From contig SHXL01000036.1 of assembly GCA_009693345.1 (NCBI GenBank), forward strand, positions 1-17,916: a stretch of 17,916 bases of DNA, given 5' to 3'. The notes under the pieces were generated by a model. The model did no database searches. It was given only the letters and a program-made list of their open reading frames with translations, and was not told where the DNA came from. Positions 15,552-17,916 of the stretch are shown here, in pieces. Within the stretch, counting starts at the first letter, position 1, and the number at the start of each line of letters is the position of its first letter. The translations under genes and the position numbers were made by a program. Source of the DNA: Betaproteobacteria bacterium. GTDB lineage: Bacteria; Pseudomonadota; Gammaproteobacteria; Burkholderiales; SG8-39.

Positions 15552-16185
15552 CCGGGGCCGTGCCGAGGAAATACTCGAGGCGCAGGCGCCACATGAGGCA
15601 TACCGTGCGCAGTACGCCGCGCTCGTCCCAGCGGCGGCCCGAGGTCACCGCCTTCTCGCGCAGGCAGGCTGGCGGCGAACGCCGCTTCATCGCCTTGCTG
15701 AACGCGACGTCCTCCATCAGCGCAATCTCCGGAAAGCCGGGATACGCCTCGCGGCGCACGAAAATCGCCTGGTCGCCGGTCGCAATCCCGGTCAGGCGCG
15801 AGCGCGTGTTCATGAGAAATGCGATCACCGGGAGCAGCGCGGAGCGCCCCTCGATGGCCACGTCGAATCTCCCCCACGAATTTTTCTTCAATGAATCAAG
15901 AATTAAATGATCGGCGTTCGCGGGCAGGCGCGTGTCGGCGTGCAGGAAGAGCAGCGCGTCGCCGCGCGCAGCCGCGGCTCCGGCGTTCATCTGCCGCGCG
16001 CGGCCGCGCGGCGCGAGCACCACGCGGTCGGCCAGCGGCGCCGCGATCTCCCGCGTGCGATCCTCGCTGCCGCCGTCGGCCACGACCACCTCGTGCCCGC
16101 GGACGCGCAATGATGCGAGCGAAAGCAGCGTTCCGCCGATCACGGCGGCTTCGTTGAGCACCGGAATGACGATCGACAATTTCAT
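15517..16185 (-). CDS. TIGR04283-like family 2 glycosyltransferase
   Basis: This 222 aa soluble GT-A fold transferase has IPVLNEAAVIGGTL (7-20), the nucleotide-sugar site DGGSEDRT (37-44), GRARQMNAGAAAARGD (61-76), LFLHADTRLP (79-88), TGIATGDQAIFVRR (132-145), LMED (156-159) and SGRRW (182-186). It matches the family annotated as rSAM/selenodomain-associated transferase 2, also called arsenosugar-biosynthesis glycosyltransferase. I use the ATG at 16183-16185; it overlaps the stop of the upstream flavoprotein as ATGA. The end overlaps the start of the TIGR04282-like gene by up to 35 bases. Such pairs commonly occur together. No arsM, arsS or radical SAM gene lies in the window, so a role in arsenosugars cannot be concluded. 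Confidence 0.88.
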   Translation of the reverse strand: MKLSIVIPVLNEAAVIGGTLLSLASLRVRGHEVVVADGGSEDRTREIAAPLADRVVLAPRGRARQMNAGAAAARGDALLFLHADTRLPANADHLILDSLKKNSWGRFDVAIEGRSALLPVIAFLMNTRSRLTGIATGDQAIFVRREAYPGFPEIALMEDVAFSKAMKRRSPPACLREKAVTSGRRWDERGVLRTVCLMWRLRLEYFLGTAPDELARRYASKA

Positions 16186-17916
16186 CCGCGCCGCCATCCA
16201 TGAATCCATTCCGCCAGCCGCAACCACCCCTGGGGCGCGTGCGCCTTGGCCCAGACGCCGGCAGCGTACTTGTTGGCTTCCGCGAGCGTCGGGTAGATAT
16301 GGATGGTGCCGAGGATCCTTTTCAGCCCGATGCCGTGGCGCATCGCGGCGACGAACTCCGCGATCAGGTCCCCGGCATGCTCGCCAGCAATGGTCACGCC
16401 GAGTATCCGGTCCTTGCCGGGCACGGTCAGCACTTTGACGACGCCATGCGCCGCTTCATCCGCGATCGCCCGGTCCAAGTCGTCGATGCCGTAGACCGAG
16501 ACCTCGTAGGCGACGCCCTTCTCCTTCGCCTCGGTTTCATTCAGGCCGACGCGGGCCACCTCCGGATCGGTGAACGTCGCCCAGGGAATCACCGCATAGT
16601 CGGCGCGGAACCGGCGGAATGAGCCGAACAGCGCGTTGACCGTGGCGTACCACGCCTGATGCGCCGCGGTATGGGTGAACTGGAACGGCCCAGCGACATC
16701 GCCGCAGGCATAGATGTTCGGGTAGATCGTCTGCAGGTACTCGTTGGTCTCGACGGTGCGGGATGTTGTCGTCGGAATGCCCAGTTCCTCGAGCCCGTAG
16801 CCCGTGGTGTTGGCGATGCGCCCCACGGCGCACAGCACCTCGTCGAACTCGATGCGCACCTCCTGCCCCTGGTGCCCGCAGATCAGCACCTTCCGGCCGT
16901 TTTCGACGCGGAACTCCTTTGCTTTGTGGTTGACGCGAACGTCCACGCCCTCGGCGACAAACCTGTTCATCACCATCGCGGAAATTTCCGGGTCCTCGCG
17001 CATGAGGATGCGCGGCAGCATCTCGACCTGGGTGACGCTGGAGCCCAGGCGCGCGAATGCCTGCGCCAGCTCCGCGCCGATCGGCCCGCCGCCCAGCACC
17101 ACCAGCCGCGCCGGCAGCTTGCGCAATCCCCACACCGTGTCCGAGGTAAGGCAGTCCATCTTCTCGATGCCCGGGATCGGCGGCACCAACGGCCGCGCGC
17201 CGGCGGCGATGACAATGGCGCGGGATGTCAGGGTACGCTTTCCCCCATCCGGAGCCGTGACTTCAACCGCCCACGGCGAGACGATCTTCGCCTCGCCCCG
17301 AATGCATTCCACGCCGAGACCGGCGTAACGCTCCGCGGAGTCGTGCGGTTCGATGGTTTTCACCACGCGCTGCACGCGTTCCATGATGTCAGCGAAATCG
17401 AACTCGACTGTCGCCGCTTTCATGCCAAGGCTTTGCGCTTTTCGGACCTGATGAACAAACCTGGCGGAACGAAGCAGGGCCTTCGAAGGAACGCACCCGG
17501 TATGCAGGCAATCGCCCCCCATGCGGTGCTTCTCGATCAGCGTCACCTTTGCCCTGACCGCCGCCGCGATGTAGGCCGACACCAGGCCCGCGGAACCCGC
17601 CCCAATGGCCACCAGGTTGCGGTCGAACTTCGCCGGCCGGGTCCAGCGCGCATAGACACGGCGCGCCTTGACGGCGTCAACGACGCGCTTGGCGGCAAGC
17701 GGAAAGAAGCCCAGCAGCGCGAAAGCCGCGAGCAGGCCGATTGAGACCCTGAACTCGCCGAGTTCGGTGCCCGCATAGACGAATGCCGCCGTGGCAGCCA
17801 GCATGCCGATCTGACTGACCCAGACATATGGCCAGACCCGGATCGGGGTCAGACCCATCAGCAGATTCACCGCGACAAAAGGAAACGCCGGTACCAGCCG
17901 CAGCGCAAACAGGTAG
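16182..17916 (-). CDS. VTT/TVP38-domain fused to FAD-dependent disulfide-reductase-like oxidoreductase (5' end outside window)
   Basis: The frame runs off the right edge without a start, so the N-terminus is missing; 577 residues are visible. The first part, including RLVPAFPFVAVNLLMGLTP, matches the end of a VTT (TVP38/TMEM64, DedA-like) membrane domain, with helices continuing to about 17690. A class I flavoprotein disulfide reductase follows: FAD motif AIGAGSAGLVSAY, redox pair GGDCLHTGCVPSK (codons near 17490-17515), NAD(P) motif VVLGGGPIGAELAQAF, and a dimerisation domain. The C-terminal active-site segment is HIYPTLAE, with Tyr (codon 16293-16295) where lipoamide dehydrogenase has His. 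There is no C-terminal Cys pair, so it is neither a normal lipoamide dehydrogenase nor MerA. A membrane-anchored quinone or thiol redox role is possible. The stop overlaps the glycosyltransferase start (ATGA). Confidence 0.9.
   Translation of the reverse strand, partial: YLFALRLVPAFPFVAVNLLMGLTPIRVWPYVWVSQIGMLAATAAFVYAGTELGEFRVSIGLLAAFALLGFFPLAAKRVVDAVKARRVYARWTRPAKFDRNLVAIGAGSAGLVSAYIAAAVRAKVTLIEKHRMGGDCLHTGCVPSKALLRSARFVHQVRKAQSLGMKAATVEFDFADIMERVQRVVKTIEPHDSAERYAGLGVECIRGEAKIVSPWAVEVTAPDGGKRTLTSRAIVIAAGARPLVPPIPGIEKMDCLTSDTVWGLRKLPARLVVLGGGPIGAELAQAFARLGSSVTQVEMLPRILMREDPEISAMVMNRFVAEGVDVRVNHKAKEFRVENGRKVLICGHQGQEVRIEFDEVLCAVGRIANTTGYGLEELGIPTTTSRTVETNEYLQTIYPNIYACGDVAGPFQFTHTAAHQAWYATVNALFGSFRRFRADYAVIPWATFTDPEVARVGLNETEAKEKGVAYEVSVYGIDDLDRAIADEAAHGVVKVLTVPGKDRILGVTIAGEHAGDLIAEFVAAMRHGIGLKRILGTIHIYPTLAEANKYAAGVWAKAHAPQGWLRLAEWIHGWRRG

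Noticed and set aside
14814..16185. Calling the two transferases an arsenosugar pathway
   Set aside because: The family label is the only support. No arsM, arsS or ars regulator is visible in the window.
16182..17916. Naming the flavoprotein mercuric reductase or dihydrolipoamide dehydrogenase
   Set aside because: It lacks the C-terminal Cys pair and HMA domain of MerA, and has Tyr instead of the His needed by lipoamide dehydrogenase.

Overview
The window looks like a GC-rich chromosomal segment from a Gram-negative bacterium, most likely a betaproteobacterium (Burkholderiales or a relative). The grounds are LPS genes (lpxK, kdsB), an ExbB/ExbD pair, a tripartite tricarboxylate transporter with a Bug-type binding protein (a family greatly expanded in Burkholderiales), and the style of the housekeeping proteins. 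No tRNA, rRNA, CRISPR, insertion sequence or phage gene was seen. Coding density is very high; the only gene-free stretch over 300 bases is 5720-6053.

Left block (6-5719, minus strand) is a seven-gene run in the order exbB, exbD, lpxK, ycaR-like, kdsB, adk, hppA. Spacing runs from a 20-base overlap to 32 bases, so it reads as one operon: proton-channel energisation of the outer membrane, lipid A phosphorylation, CMP-Kdo synthesis, adenylate kinase and a K+-independent proton-pumping pyrophosphatase. The 5720-6053 gap between the divergent exbB and xseA holds a promoter candidate for exbB, a tight cluster of three DnaA-box-like 9-mers and an AT-rich stretch.

The next block runs right from 6054: xseA (exonuclease VII large subunit), a DNA-deoxyinosine glycosylase-like gene and a DUF1304 membrane protein, closely packed. 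A minus-strand ACT-domain protein (8181-8591) then faces a plus-strand PduO-type cobalamin adenosyltransferase. A tightly overlapping four-gene set follows (9253-11195): a HAD type II hydrolase, two tandem paralogous stand-alone response-regulator receivers, and a Rid-family protein without the usual catalytic Arg. It ends at a perfect stem-loop that encloses the last stop codon.

From 11220 to 14277 on the minus strand lies a complete tctB-tctA-tctC tripartite transporter operon, divergent by 31 bases from an SGNH/GDSL lipoprotein esterase. The right end (14814-17916, minus) is a coupled set: a truncated-at-window fusion of a VTT/TVP38 membrane domain with a flavoprotein disulfide reductase, then a family-2 glycosyltransferase (TIGR04283-like), then a CofC-like nucleotidyl/glycosyl transferase (TIGR04282-like) whose tail runs 107 bases antisense into the esterase gene.

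Most of the window is well-known housekeeping. The parts least explained are the HAD/receiver/receiver/Rid operon, the flavoprotein fusion with its two transferases, and the DnaA-box cluster. None can be called a new system from sequence alone.
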